This document shows, piece after piece, positions 1-8,438 of a stretch of 9,423 nt of DNA. The stretch is from Candidatus Bathyarchaeota archaeon (GTDB lineage Archaea > Thermoproteota > Bathyarchaeia > RBG-16-48-13 > GCA-020355125), in NCBI GenBank assembly GCA_026014905.1, contig JAOZHK010000049.1, forward strand, positions 1 to 9,423, written 5' to 3'. How positions within the stretch are numbered: the stretch's first letter is position 1; every line of letters starts with the position of its first letter. The notes beneath the pieces are model-generated. The model saw only the letters and a list, made by a program, of their open reading frames with translations, made no database searches and had not been told where the DNA came from. Both the position numbers and the translations under genes were made by a program.

Positions 1-1808
<1,808 letters not shown>

Positions 1809-1903
1809 GAAAACAGAGCCTTAATATCCTGGGTGACATTCGGTTGAGCTTCATACATGGCGGTTAAGCTATTTCTAAAAATGCACGCGTAGTCCGTATT
1901 GAG
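1809..1903. other. 3' flank of 23S: processing/termination region, no 5S or tRNA
   Basis: These 95 bases separate the estimated 23S 3' end from the stop codon of the convergent homoserine dehydrogenase gene. They are too short for a 5S rRNA, and no tRNA fold is visible. A weak stem, AGCTT (about 1848-1852) with AAGCT (about 1866-1870), followed by ATTTCT, is a possible 3' processing or termination element. In archaea the 3' flank usually pairs with the 5' flank of 23S for endonucleolytic trimming, but the partner lies outside the window. The rRNA transcript and the hom transcript must both end here or overlap. Confidence 0.5.
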
Positions 1904-2923
1904 CTATTGAATGATTTTCTGACGAATGTCAATAAGGTCACGTAAGATCGCGCTCGCGGTTTCGCGCCCTCCAGCACCGTGTCCAACAAGCGTGATTTCT
2001 CCAGCGAATTCAGTGGTATAGGTAACTGCGTTGAGAGTTCCTGATACGTTTAAAGGATGCGTCTGCCGTAACAGCTCGGGTTGGACTATAGCTTCAGGTT
2101 CAGTAATAGAGGCTAATAACTTGATTACTTGTTGCTTGTTTTTTGCTTCTGCAATCTTGTCGGGAGTCACCTGACGGATGCCTTTGATATGTACATCCTG
2201 AAGTGTGATACTGCGATTCATAACCCAATTCGCTAAAATGACAAGTTTAGCTGCTGCATCAAACCCATCAACATCATTGGTGGGATCGGATTCGGCATAC
2301 CCCAAGCTTTGGGCTTCCAGTAATCCATCTTCAAACGAGGCCCCAGACTCGGTCATTTGTGTGAGAATATAATTTGTTGTTCCATTCAATATTCCCTTAA
2401 TCGAAGATACCTGGTCACCATGTAATCCATTCTTTCCCAACGCTAAGAGAGGTGTCCCCGCGCCAACGGTTCCGCTGAACCGTAAGGAAACATGATTGTA
2501 CATAGATAACTCCATTAACGCAGGAAATGCGAGGGCTAGTGGTCCCTTATTTGCGGTAATCACATGGAATTGGTGTTTGAGAGCCCCTTGAATATATGAT
2601 AACGCAGGTTCTCCATCTTTGAGATTTGTAGGGGACACTTCAATAAGAACATCAGCGTCAAGACGCTCAATGACATCCAAAGCTGACAAGTGGGGGTGTC
2701 CGAATCGTTTATCACCGGAAACAGAACCAAATTGTGCTTTTATTCTTGAAGTTCGATTAATATCAAGTCCTTGAGAATCAAGGACTGCTCCACCACTATC
2801 AACAATACCCACGATCCGTGATCGAAGACCATAGCGTTGTAGCAGAACAGAACGTTGTTGATGAAGGATTTGACTAAAAGTTCTTCCGACTGTCCCAAAC
2901 CCGATAACCACGATTCTCATCAT
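1904..2923 (-). CDS. hom: Homoserine dehydrogenase (monofunctional, no ACT domain)
   Basis: This NAD(P)-dependent cytosolic enzyme reduces L-aspartate 4-semialdehyde to L-homoserine, the branch step to threonine and methionine. The 339-residue protein opens with a Rossmann dinucleotide-binding loop, GFGTVG (residues 8-13). It continues with TANKGPLA (residues 123-130, lysine 126 at the cofactor/active site), the catalytic-domain signature SGTVGAGTPLL (150-160), GILNGTTNYIL (177-187), and ESDPTNDVDGFDAAAK (211-226), which carries the conserved acidic residues and catalytic lysine 226. The length matches short archaeal and bacterial forms. There is no N-terminal aspartokinase and no C-terminal ACT regulatory domain, so feedback control through an ACT domain is not expected. 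Two ATGs are adjacent at the start; the second would give a protein one residue shorter. No good Shine-Dalgarno sequence lies close upstream; instead a palindrome abuts the start. The gene is divergent from the methyltransferase-like gene and convergent with the rRNA. Confidence 0.95.
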   Translation of the reverse strand: MMRIVVIGFGTVGRTFSQILHQQRSVLLQRYGLRSRIVGIVDSGGAVLDSQGLDINRTSRIKAQFGSVSGDKRFGHPHLSALDVIERLDADVLIEVSPTNLKDGEPALSYIQGALKHQFHVITANKGPLALAFPALMELSMYNHVSLRFSGTVGAGTPLLALGKNGLHGDQVSSIKGILNGTTNYILTQMTESGASFEDGLLEAQSLGYAESDPTNDVDGFDAAAKLVILANWVMNRSITLQDVHIKGIRQVTPDKIAEAKNKQQVIKLLASITEPEAIVQPELLRQTHPLNVSGTLNAVTYTTEFAGEITLVGHGAGGRETASAILRDLIDIRQKIIQ

Positions 2924-2936
2924 TGACGTCCGTCAA
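2923..2936. promoter_or_regulatory. Near-perfect 14-bp palindrome abutting the hom start codon
   Basis: TTGACG-TC-CGTCAA has 6-base perfect inverted arms around a 2-base centre. It lies directly against the hom ATG, in what would be its 5' untranslated region. Position and symmetry suggest an operator for a dimeric regulator, or a small hairpin that affects translation. Function is inferred only. Confidence 0.4.
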
Positions 2937-2972
2937 CCAGTTAGTTACTCCATTGATCCTGAGTGATGTCCC

Positions 2973-2980
2973 AGTATATT
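2973..2980 (-). promoter_or_regulatory. Possible TATA box of hom
   Basis: On the minus strand the sequence reads AATATACT. Archaeal transcription typically starts 24-28 bases downstream, which would be near 2950 and leave a leader of about 25 bases before the hom ATG. The purine-rich BRE element is not obvious, so this is a spacing-based suggestion. Confidence 0.35.
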
Positions 2981-2999
2981 GACTATTGCTGAATCATTC

Positions 3000-3010
3000 T
3001 TTTTATACTT
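3000..3010 (+). promoter_or_regulatory. Possible TATA box of the methyltransferase-like gene
   Basis: TTTTTATACTT is the most TATA-like stretch in the 178-base divergent region on the plus strand. It predicts a start near 3030 and a leader of about 70 bases, long for an archaeon but compatible with the Shine-Dalgarno-like GGAGA seen before the start codon. Confidence 0.35.
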
Positions 3011-3087
3011 TCATTACTCATATCTTGCTAGCTAATATTTCCGTGTTGCCGAAAGATTCTAAAATAGGAAGCCAAAATGTGGTAAAT

Positions 3088-3092
3088 GGAGA
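3088..3092 (+). promoter_or_regulatory. Ribosome binding site (GGAGA) supporting the ATG at 3102
   Basis: GGAGA lies 9 bases before the ATG, a normal Shine-Dalgarno spacing, and supports this start for the methyltransferase-like protein. Confidence 0.55.
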
Positions 3093-3101
3093 CCGATTAT
3101 T

Positions 3102-4178
3102 ATGTCCGATAGATATGACAGAGTGCTAACGGCAATTCGTCGTCAAGAACCCGACCGAGTTCCTTGGGCCTTGTGGGGACACTTTCCGGCGATTCCCTTC
3201 TTGAATTATTACAGTTGGGAAAAGGCAAACAGAGATGGTGCGGAGTTGGCAAAAGCACATATCGCGTTATTAAATGCGCTAGATTATAAGATGGATCTCC
3301 TTAAAGTTACTCCATTCTACCGATTCATGGCATATCAATGGGGTTCTAAATTTCGTTTTACAAATAATGATGAGGTTGTTGAAACCGTAGATGTGCTTGT
3401 TAAAGAGGCAAAGGATTGGCAGAAACTCTGGGTTCTTGATCCTAAAAAAGAGTTACGTGAACACATTCGATCAGTTTCGATTCTTTCGCGAGAAATAGGA
3501 CGTGGAATGCCTTTCATCTATACTATTCCCAGCCCTCTCGTTCAAGCAATTCATGGAATTGGATCCCCGAATCGCGTGTATACTGATATGCAGTCACATC
3601 CTGATCTTTTAACTGAGGGGTTGGAGACGATAACTCAAACGTGCATAGATTTTGCTCGTGCGTGTATTGATGAGGGGGCCGCGGGAATCTTTTTTGGTAT
3701 TGGAGGAGGGGGAGAGCTGTGGTCACGGATGACGCGAGACCAACTCGAGACATATGCGCTTCCCTTTGATCAGAAAGTTCTTAATTCCGTCAAACACGCA
3801 GCGATAAAGCTGCTTCACATCTGTAGTAACGAAACTGAGAATCCGCAGCAAGATGGTGGACTCATGGAAGAGGGTTGGTTTAAACAGTACTCCGCGAACG
3901 TTATTAATTGGTGGGATACGAACTTCACTTCCGGTGCAACAGCGAAACAAGTTTACGGTGATCGTTTTTGTGTTCTTGCTGGTGTTGACCATCGACACGT
4001 AATGCGCCATGGTTCACCACAACAGGTAGAAAATCAGGTGAAAGCAGCAATCGACGCTGTTAGCTCAGGTGGTGGTTTTATACTGGGACCTGGATGTACT
4101 TTGTATCAAGATACTCCCTTAGAGAATATGAATGCGGTTGGAAGAACTATCGAGAAATATGGAAGATTTCCTCGTTGA
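3102..4178 (+). CDS. Uroporphyrinogen decarboxylase superfamily protein, methylcobamide methyltransferase-like
   Basis: The 358-residue soluble protein has the UroD/MtaA TIM-barrel pattern: an N-terminal RYDRVLTAIRRQEPDRVPW (residues 4-22), a middle EGAAGIFFGIGGGGELWS (191-208), and C-terminal GGGFILGPGCTL (323-334). It keeps a His-X-Cys pair in LLHICSNE (His239, Cys241) and a distant Cys332 in GPGCTL. This is the zinc-site arrangement of methylcobamide:coenzyme M methyltransferases (MtaA/MtbA type), in which zinc activates the thiol acceptor. It lacks the RQAGRY signature that true HemE enzymes carry near the N terminus, so haem synthesis is unlikely. The expected role is methyl transfer between a corrinoid protein and a thiol, but the acceptor and methyl source cannot be read from the sequence. 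No corrinoid-binding protein, methylamine/methanol methyltransferase or corrinoid reactivase lies next to it in the window. Downstream, an 84-base gap precedes the ligase gene on the same strand, so the two could be cotranscribed. Confidence 0.85.
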   Translation: MSDRYDRVLTAIRRQEPDRVPWALWGHFPAIPFLNYYSWEKANRDGAELAKAHIALLNALDYKMDLLKVTPFYRFMAYQWGSKFRFTNNDEVVETVDVLVKEAKDWQKLWVLDPKKELREHIRSVSILSREIGRGMPFIYTIPSPLVQAIHGIGSPNRVYTDMQSHPDLLTEGLETITQTCIDFARACIDEGAAGIFFGIGGGGELWSRMTRDQLETYALPFDQKVLNSVKHAAIKLLHICSNETENPQQDGGLMEEGWFKQYSANVINWWDTNFTSGATAKQVYGDRFCVLAGVDHRHVMRHGSPQQVENQVKAAIDAVSSGGGFILGPGCTLYQDTPLENMNAVGRTIEKYGRFPR

Positions 4179-4262
4179 GCAGGGCAAACGCTTTTTACCT
4201 GTTGGGAGATTGCTGAGGATTCGTTTTCACGATCGTTATTGAGTAGGTCGATAAGTTATACA

Positions 4263-6032
4263 ATGAAGTATTCAATCATCACCGATACTTATGCAAAGAT
4301 TGAGGCGACGTCTAAGCGATTGGAAATGACGGAGTATCTCGTACAGTTACTAAAGAGAACGCCTACGAGTCTCATTGGGAAAGTTGCGTATTTGACGCAA
4401 GGAAAATTATATCCAGATTTCGTTGGAATAGAATTGGGAATGGCGGAAAAAATGGTGATCTCAGTCATTGCAAGAACTATAGGAGTGTCAAAACAAAAGA
4501 TTGTGCAAGTTTATAATACGTCTGGCGATCTGGGCTCTACTATCGAGGTCTTAAAATCCACAACACCTACGACGAGATTGATGAGTGGTGCAAGCATTTC
4601 TGTCACCAAAGTCTATGAAGTGTTGGATCGAATAGCACATACCACTGGAAAAGGATCCGTAGAAGCGAAAATCAATCTTTTAACGAGGCTGATTACTGAT
4701 GCAACACCGGAAGAAGCGAAATATCTTACTCGAACGATTACCGGTCGATTACGCTTGGGTATTGGTGATATGACGTTTTTAGATGCGTTAGCCATTGCTT
4801 TTGGAGGGGGAAAAGAGGCAAGACAGGATGTTGAGAAGGCATACAATATGTCTTCAGATCTAGGATCGGTTGCGGAAACCATTGCAAAGTCAGGAATGGA
4901 GGGAATATTAAAATTTCAGGTTCGGCTCGGTCATCCAATTCGGCCAATGTTGGCGGAGCGTTTGACATCAGCCAAAGAAGTATTAGATAAATTGGGCGGG
5001 CAGGGCTCAGCTGAATATAAATATGATGGATTGCGAATGCAAGCACATATTTCCGCTGATGATATCATACTATTTTCGCGGCGCCTTGAGAATATTACCA
5101 GCCAGTTTCCTGACGTTGTTCATGCACTTCGAAACAGCATTCAAGTAAGGGACGCCATTATTGAAGGGGAAGCTGTGGCCGTTGATCCTAATACCAATGA
5201 AGTTCAACCATTTCAAGTGATTACACGGCGAAGAGGACGAAAACACGCGATTAATGAGATGGCTGAAGAAATCCCGATCACTCTAATCCTGTTTGATGCC
5301 CTTTATATGGACGGATTGAGTCTCCTTGACAAAGACTATTACAGTAGACGGGCATGTTTGGAGAAAGCTATCACTGAAACCGTAAGGGTAAAGATCACCC
5401 ACCCTCTCCTCGTGACGAAAGCTCCACAACTTGACGAATATATGATGGAAGCTGTTGAGAATGGGTGTGAAGGACTTGTTATTAAGTCGGTGAAGGAGGA
5501 CGCAAGCTATCAGGCTGGAGCGCGAGGATTTTTATGGATTAAGTATAAACGAGATTATAAAATTGAGTTAGGTGATACGTTGGACCTCGTTGCTGTTGGA
5601 GCATTTGCAGGCCGGGGTCGTCGAACTGGGACCTTTGGCGCTTTGTTGATGGCAGCGTATAATGGTGAGAAAGATGTTTTTGAGACCGTATGTAAACTTG
5701 GAACGGGTTTTAATGATGAAATTTTAAGCCAACTTCCCGTAATGTTTCAAGATGAGCAGATAAATCAGGTACATCCGCGGGTGGAATCAAAGATCGAGGC
5801 GGATTACTGGTTTCTACCTCGAAGGGTGCTTGAAGTCCGGGGTGCTGAGGTGACCTTAAGCCCAAGCCACACGTGTGGGATCGATATAATCGGAAAGGAT
5901 ACAGGATTAGCTGTCCGATTTCCTCGGTTCACAGGAAAATGGCGCCATGATAAATCGCCGCAAGACGCAACAACTGTTGAGGAAATCATTACGATGTATA
6001 GTGCTCAATTGAAATCCGTGGAAGCCCGTTGA
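4263..6032 (+). CDS. lig: ATP-dependent DNA ligase (archaeal LigI type)
   Basis: This enzyme seals nicks in DNA, joining Okazaki fragments and completing repair, through an enzyme-AMP intermediate. With the ATG at 4263 the protein has 589 residues, the usual archaeal LigI size. An all-helical DNA-binding domain covers about 1-220. The adenylation domain follows, with motif I EYKYDGLRMQ (nucleophile Lys253), motif Ia FSRRLENI (271-278), GEAVAVD (about 302-308), motif III ILFDALYMDG (342-351), motif IV EGLVIKS (403-409) and motif V WIKYKRDY (425-432). The OB-fold domain ends with RFPRFTGKWRHDKSPQDATT. All key residues are present. The frame is open back to a TTG at 4239, adding eight residues, but family members normally begin at the KYS-like segment, so the ATG is preferred. 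I see no clear Shine-Dalgarno sequence. The stop lies only 38 bases from the stop of the convergent aminotransferase gene. Confidence 0.96.
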   Translation: MKYSIITDTYAKIEATSKRLEMTEYLVQLLKRTPTSLIGKVAYLTQGKLYPDFVGIELGMAEKMVISVIARTIGVSKQKIVQVYNTSGDLGSTIEVLKSTTPTTRLMSGASISVTKVYEVLDRIAHTTGKGSVEAKINLLTRLITDATPEEAKYLTRTITGRLRLGIGDMTFLDALAIAFGGGKEARQDVEKAYNMSSDLGSVAETIAKSGMEGILKFQVRLGHPIRPMLAERLTSAKEVLDKLGGQGSAEYKYDGLRMQAHISADDIILFSRRLENITSQFPDVVHALRNSIQVRDAIIEGEAVAVDPNTNEVQPFQVITRRRGRKHAINEMAEEIPITLILFDALYMDGLSLLDKDYYSRRACLEKAITETVRVKITHPLLVTKAPQLDEYMMEAVENGCEGLVIKSVKEDASYQAGARGFLWIKYKRDYKIELGDTLDLVAVGAFAGRGRRTGTFGALLMAAYNGEKDVFETVCKLGTGFNDEILSQLPVMFQDEQINQVHPRVESKIEADYWFLPRRVLEVRGAEVTLSPSHTCGIDIIGKDTGLAVRFPRFTGKWRHDKSPQDATTVEEIITMYSAQLKSVEAR

Positions 6033-6070
6033 TTGTGCGCTATTAGTTAGCTAAATCTGCCTCGAATGCT

Positions 6071-7375
6071 TCAGATCTCCTTCTCGACGTTTTTCACAGC
6101 AGCTTCTAATACAGTCATTGCTGATTCCACGTGATCTTGGGTGATGATTAGTGGGGGCTGAATTCTAAGGACATTAGACCAAAAGCCACCAATTCCGATG
6201 ATCAGTCCATGGTCATGACACAGTTTACGAATATTGATGCACGCTTCCCTTCCTGGATTCTTTGTTTTATTATCCGTGACGATTTCAATACCAATCATAA
6301 GACCTCGACCTCGTACGTCACCAATAATTCGATATTGTTCTGCAATTTCTTTGAGCCGTTTTAATATTAACCCACCCATGGCTTCGGCGTTCTCCCATAA
6401 CCTATGGTGCCTGAGATAATCAAGAGTAGCTGTTGCTGCGGCACACATCACAGGATGAGCCCCCCATGTTGAGAAATGATCCCCATGTTCAAATGCGTCG
6501 CTGATTGCTTTTGATGATGTCACAGCTGCAATAGGCCAACCGTTGCCTAAGGCTTTTGCAAGGGTAATAAGATGTGGTTGAACATCATATGTTTGGCTTC
6601 CCCACAGTTTTCCAGTTCGTCCTAAACCTGTTTGAACCTCATCAAGAATTAGAAGGATATTATATTTATCAAGAAGTGTTTTTAATTTGCGAAAATAGTC
6701 TTGCGGAGGGGTGACGATCCCACCAACACCTAACATTGGTTCAGCCATGAACGCTGCGACGTCTCGGGTGGTTGCGAAGTTGATAATATCTTCGACAATC
6801 TCAACACATTGAAGGTGGCAACTCGGATAAGTGTGACCGAGACTACAGCGGTAACAATAGGGTGTTGGGACATGAATAATTCCTGGTAGATATGGCCCCA
6901 TGCTTGCTGCTTTTGAATATCCAGCGACAGGGGTGCCTAGAGAGCGTGCGCCATAGGTCTGTCCATGATAACTGCCTTGAAGCGTTAACACTTCATGTTT
7001 CTGAGTATACCGCCTTATCAATTTAAGGGCAAGATCGTTGGCTTCAGAGCCGCTTGTATGAAATGTCGATTTGCAGTCATTAAATGGCGCAAGGGCATTC
7101 AGGGTTTTCGCTAACTCTAGAGCAGGAAGAGTATAATATGATTCTGAAGCACAGTGGACAAGATCGTCCATTTGATATTGAACCGCTGCTTGAACCTGTG
7201 GATTATTGTGACCTAGATTAACGGTGGCGATTCCCGCCCAAAAATCAAGGTATTTTCTTCCATCGGAATCCGTTAAGTAGACTCCATCTCCTTTCACAAA
7301 TATTACAGGAAACGGTTGCCCAAAACTAGTCATAACTTCCTGTGCGTATTGGTTGACCAGCGCATCATTATTCAA
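6071..7375 (-). CDS. Class III PLP-dependent aminotransferase (AGXT2/GABA-transaminase-like)
   Basis: This is a cytosolic fold-type I pyridoxal-phosphate enzyme of 434 residues, a full length for the family. Visible hallmarks are LDFWAGIATVNLGHNNP (residues 43-59), the phosphate-binding HTSGSEAND (106-114), SYHGQT (135-140), AEPMLGVGG (211-219), the cofactor-contacting aspartate in LILDEVQTG (242-250), Lys274 in LAKALGNGWP (272-281) as the Schiff-base lysine, and a C-terminal VRGRGLMIGIEI. It most resembles the branch with alanine-glyoxylate aminotransferase 2 and omega-amino-acid transaminases, so it probably moves an amino group between an omega- or alpha-amino acid and a 2-oxo acid; substrate specificity cannot be assigned. 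A four-cysteine insert, CYRC...CHLQC (Cys174, 177, 186, 190), precedes the 200-region. The start is TTG, supported by GGAGG seven bases upstream. The gene is divergent from the 228-residue unknown protein gene and convergent with the ligase gene. Confidence 0.93.
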   Translation of the reverse strand: MNNDALVNQYAQEVMTSFGQPFPVIFVKGDGVYLTDSDGRKYLDFWAGIATVNLGHNNPQVQAAVQYQMDDLVHCASESYYTLPALELAKTLNALAPFNDCKSTFHTSGSEANDLALKLIRRYTQKHEVLTLQGSYHGQTYGARSLGTPVAGYSKAASMGPYLPGIIHVPTPYCYRCSLGHTYPSCHLQCVEIVEDIINFATTRDVAAFMAEPMLGVGGIVTPPQDYFRKLKTLLDKYNILLILDEVQTGLGRTGKLWGSQTYDVQPHLITLAKALGNGWPIAAVTSSKAISDAFEHGDHFSTWGAHPVMCAAATATLDYLRHHRLWENAEAMGGLILKRLKEIAEQYRIIGDVRGRGLMIGIEIVTDNKTKNPGREACINIRKLCHDHGLIIGIGGFWSNVLRIQPPLIITQDHVESAMTVLEAAVKNVEKEI

Positions 7376-7382
7376 AAGATTG

Positions 7383-7387
7383 CCTCC
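7383..7387 (-). promoter_or_regulatory. Shine-Dalgarno GGAGG that fixes the TTG start of the aminotransferase
   Basis: On the minus strand GGAGG stands 7 bases before TTG (7375-7373). The next in-frame ATG (residue 15) lies beyond this site, and the family N terminus fits the TTG, so TTG initiation is favoured. It also shows that leadered, Shine-Dalgarno-guided translation occurs in this organism. Confidence 0.7.
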
Positions 7388-7413
7388 ATATTATTCATGG
7401 AACACGTTTTTGT

Positions 7414-7426
7414 GGATAAATATATC
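7414..7426. promoter_or_regulatory. TATA-like element shared by divergent promoters
   Basis: GGATAAATATATC is the strongest TATA-like stretch of the 87-base divergent region and is nearly symmetric. Read on the plus strand it predicts a start near 7447, giving a short leader for the 228-residue protein gene. Read on the minus strand (GATATATTTATCC) it predicts a start near 7393-7395, just ahead of the aminotransferase Shine-Dalgarno. One or both directions may use it. Confidence 0.45.
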
Positions 7427-7447
7427 ATTTATGAGGGTTTCATAAAT
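7427..7447. repeat. Inverted repeat ATTTATGA-N5-TCATAAAT, operator-like
   Basis: Two perfect 8-base arms (7427-7434 and 7440-7447) flank GGGTT. The element directly follows the TATA-like sequence on the plus strand, overlaps the predicted start site of the rightward gene, and lies upstream of the leftward aminotransferase promoter. That placement suits a dimeric regulator controlling both. No such regulator is encoded as a recognisable gene next to it. Confidence 0.45.
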
Positions 7448-7462
7448 ACTCCCTCCTAGATA

Positions 7463-8149
7463 ATGCGTGTCAGAGTAGAGAATTATCTTTATTACTTGCA
7501 GTACCGGATAATATCTCGAGAGGAATTGAGTCAGAGAGATCAATGGGAAGACGGTATTGACAAAGAAATCTTAGAAAGTTTAATGGATTTACGAGAGTAC
7601 CTGGAAACTCGCATTCAAACATTAAACGATGAGCTGGAAAAACTTCAGGCTTTGTACAAGATCGTTGACGAAGTAATTATTTCGAGAAGCTTTCGAGGAG
7701 CTGAAAGCCTTCTCAAAGAACAGCCCTCAGAAATCCGTTCATCGGAGTCTGTTGCATCCACCATAGAGCCTGTTACATCCACTATAGAGCCTGTTGAACG
7801 TGTCCCATTAATGACAAATAGAGGCATATTATTGGCCGAGGCTTTAATACAACCCCAGAATGTGCGAATAATACCAGCAAAAGATATGAATTTTAACGTT
7901 AATACCACGCCGTTTCAATCTTTCTTTGTATCTAGGATTCTAGAATCCATGAAGGAGAAGGATAACGAAGCTGTAAAGAAGGGAGAAATTCTGTCTGAAA
8001 TGGCCTTGACGTTTGAGATACGATCTGATGATGACATAATTCAAGAGATCAGCGTTAACAACTATGGTGATGCACAGCGATTGCGTGAGATCAGGAATTC
8101 ATGTCGATGGACATTGGAAAAGATGTTCGAAAGGAAAGAGCAGGAATAA
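7463..8149 (+). CDS. Unknown protein with N-terminal coiled coil and conserved-looking C-terminal domain
   Basis: I do not recognise this 228-residue protein with certainty. It has no signal peptide or membrane segment and is strongly charged. Residues 1-75 are helical, with a likely coiled coil from about 32 to 75 (leucine-rich, glutamate/lysine-rich heptads). Residues 85-115 are a low-complexity Ser/Thr/Glu/Pro linker containing a tandem 7-residue repeat. Residues 116-228 look like a compact alpha/beta domain with NVRIIPAKDMNF (133-144), NTTPFQSFFVSRILESM (147-163) and a C-terminal helix, LREIRNSCRWTLEKMFER (207-224). The pattern (rigid helical N part, flexible linker, basic C domain ending in a long helix) suggests a scaffold or nucleic-acid-associated protein; this is inference. 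The ATG at 7463 has no Shine-Dalgarno sequence and a predicted leader of about 15 bases. It lies 55 bases before a 76-residue gene, which in turn lies 3 bases before asnS, so the three probably share a transcript. Confidence 0.85.
   Translation: MRVRVENYLYYLQYRIISREELSQRDQWEDGIDKEILESLMDLREYLETRIQTLNDELEKLQALYKIVDEVIISRSFRGAESLLKEQPSEIRSSESVASTIEPVTSTIEPVERVPLMTNRGILLAEALIQPQNVRIIPAKDMNFNVNTTPFQSFFVSRILESMKEKDNEAVKKGEILSEMALTFEIRSDDDIIQEISVNNYGDAQRLREIRNSCRWTLEKMFERKEQE
7751..7792 (+). repeat. Tandem 21-bp duplication inside the unknown protein's linker
   Basis: Two 21-base units (7751-7771 and 7772-7792) differ at two positions and encode VASTIEP then VTSTIEP. A further GTTGAA begins a third copy. 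In-frame duplication in a linker lengthens it without touching the flanking domains and suggests length variation between strains. Confidence 0.8.
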
Positions 8150-8204
8150 CTCACGATTCAACTCGCATCAAGAAATCAACTATAACTCTCAGTGGGATAA
8201 CAAA

Positions 8205-8435
8205 ATGAGTATTAATGTCATTGAAAATGAATTGTGGCCCATTCTCGTTGATACGGTGCAGTCATTGATTCTCTATCAACATCATAAAGCGTACGTGCGT
8301 GATGTGCTATTACGTGATAAACCTGAGAGTGCACCTCACGACTTGACCTTGGATCTCGGAATTTCTTTAGGTGAAGCCATGGTAATACTCTACGAGCTGC
8401 GGCAAGAGGAAGAAACCGTGAAAGGAGCTTCGTAA
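8205..8435 (+). CDS. Unknown 76-residue helical protein upstream of asnS
   Basis: This small soluble protein has no recognised family. It begins with a helical stretch (VIENELWPILVDTVQSLILY, residues 5-24), followed by a charged segment. Residues 47-66, LTLDLGISLGEAMVILYELR, have the rhythm of a helix-turn-helix: a helix, a Gly-Ile-Ser turn, then a second helix. That hints at nucleic-acid binding, but this is weak inference. The open frame extends upstream to 8064, overlapping the previous gene by 86 bases; that part reads as low-quality sequence (clustered His, Ser, Asn, Arg), so the ATG at 8205 with GTGGGA eight bases before it is preferred. Only three bases separate its stop from the asnS start, and its 3' end carries the asnS Shine-Dalgarno, so translation of the two is probably linked. 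Confidence 0.75.
   Translation: MSINVIENELWPILVDTVQSLILYQHHKAYVRDVLLRDKPESAPHDLTLDLGISLGEAMVILYELRQEEETVKGAS
8421..8427 (+). promoter_or_regulatory. Shine-Dalgarno AAAGGAG supporting the TTG start of asnS
   Basis: AAAGGAG lies in the last codons of the 76-residue gene, 11 bases before TTG 8439. The next usable start in frame is a GTG at 8472, which lacks such a site and would clip the N terminus relative to other archaeal AsnRS proteins. Confidence 0.5.
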
Positions 8436-8438
8436 ATC

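Noticed and set aside
3335..4010. Three minus-strand frames (60-95 codons) under the methyltransferase-like gene
   Set aside because: They are shadows of a well-supported gene on the plus strand with complete family motifs.
3102..4178. Annotation as HemE (uroporphyrinogen decarboxylase)
   Set aside because: The RQAGRY substrate-binding signature is absent, while methyltransferase-type zinc ligands are present.
4239..4262. TTG start eight codons upstream for the DNA ligase
   Set aside because: Related ligases start at the KYS-like segment, and there is no ribosome binding site before the TTG, so the ATG at 4263 is favoured.
4613..5989. Minus-strand frames of 61-102 codons under the ligase gene
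   Set aside because: They overlap conserved ligase motifs in another frame and show no motif of their own.
7463..8149. Possibility that the 228-residue protein is a GINS subunit
   Set aside because: The helical N part and smaller C domain recall GINS in outline, but I cannot find the GINS B-domain pattern, so the name is not supported.
8064..8204. N-terminal extension of the 76-residue protein, from an ATG at 8064
   Set aside because: It overlaps the 3' end of the preceding gene by 86 bases and reads as low-quality sequence; the ATG at 8205 gives a clean start.
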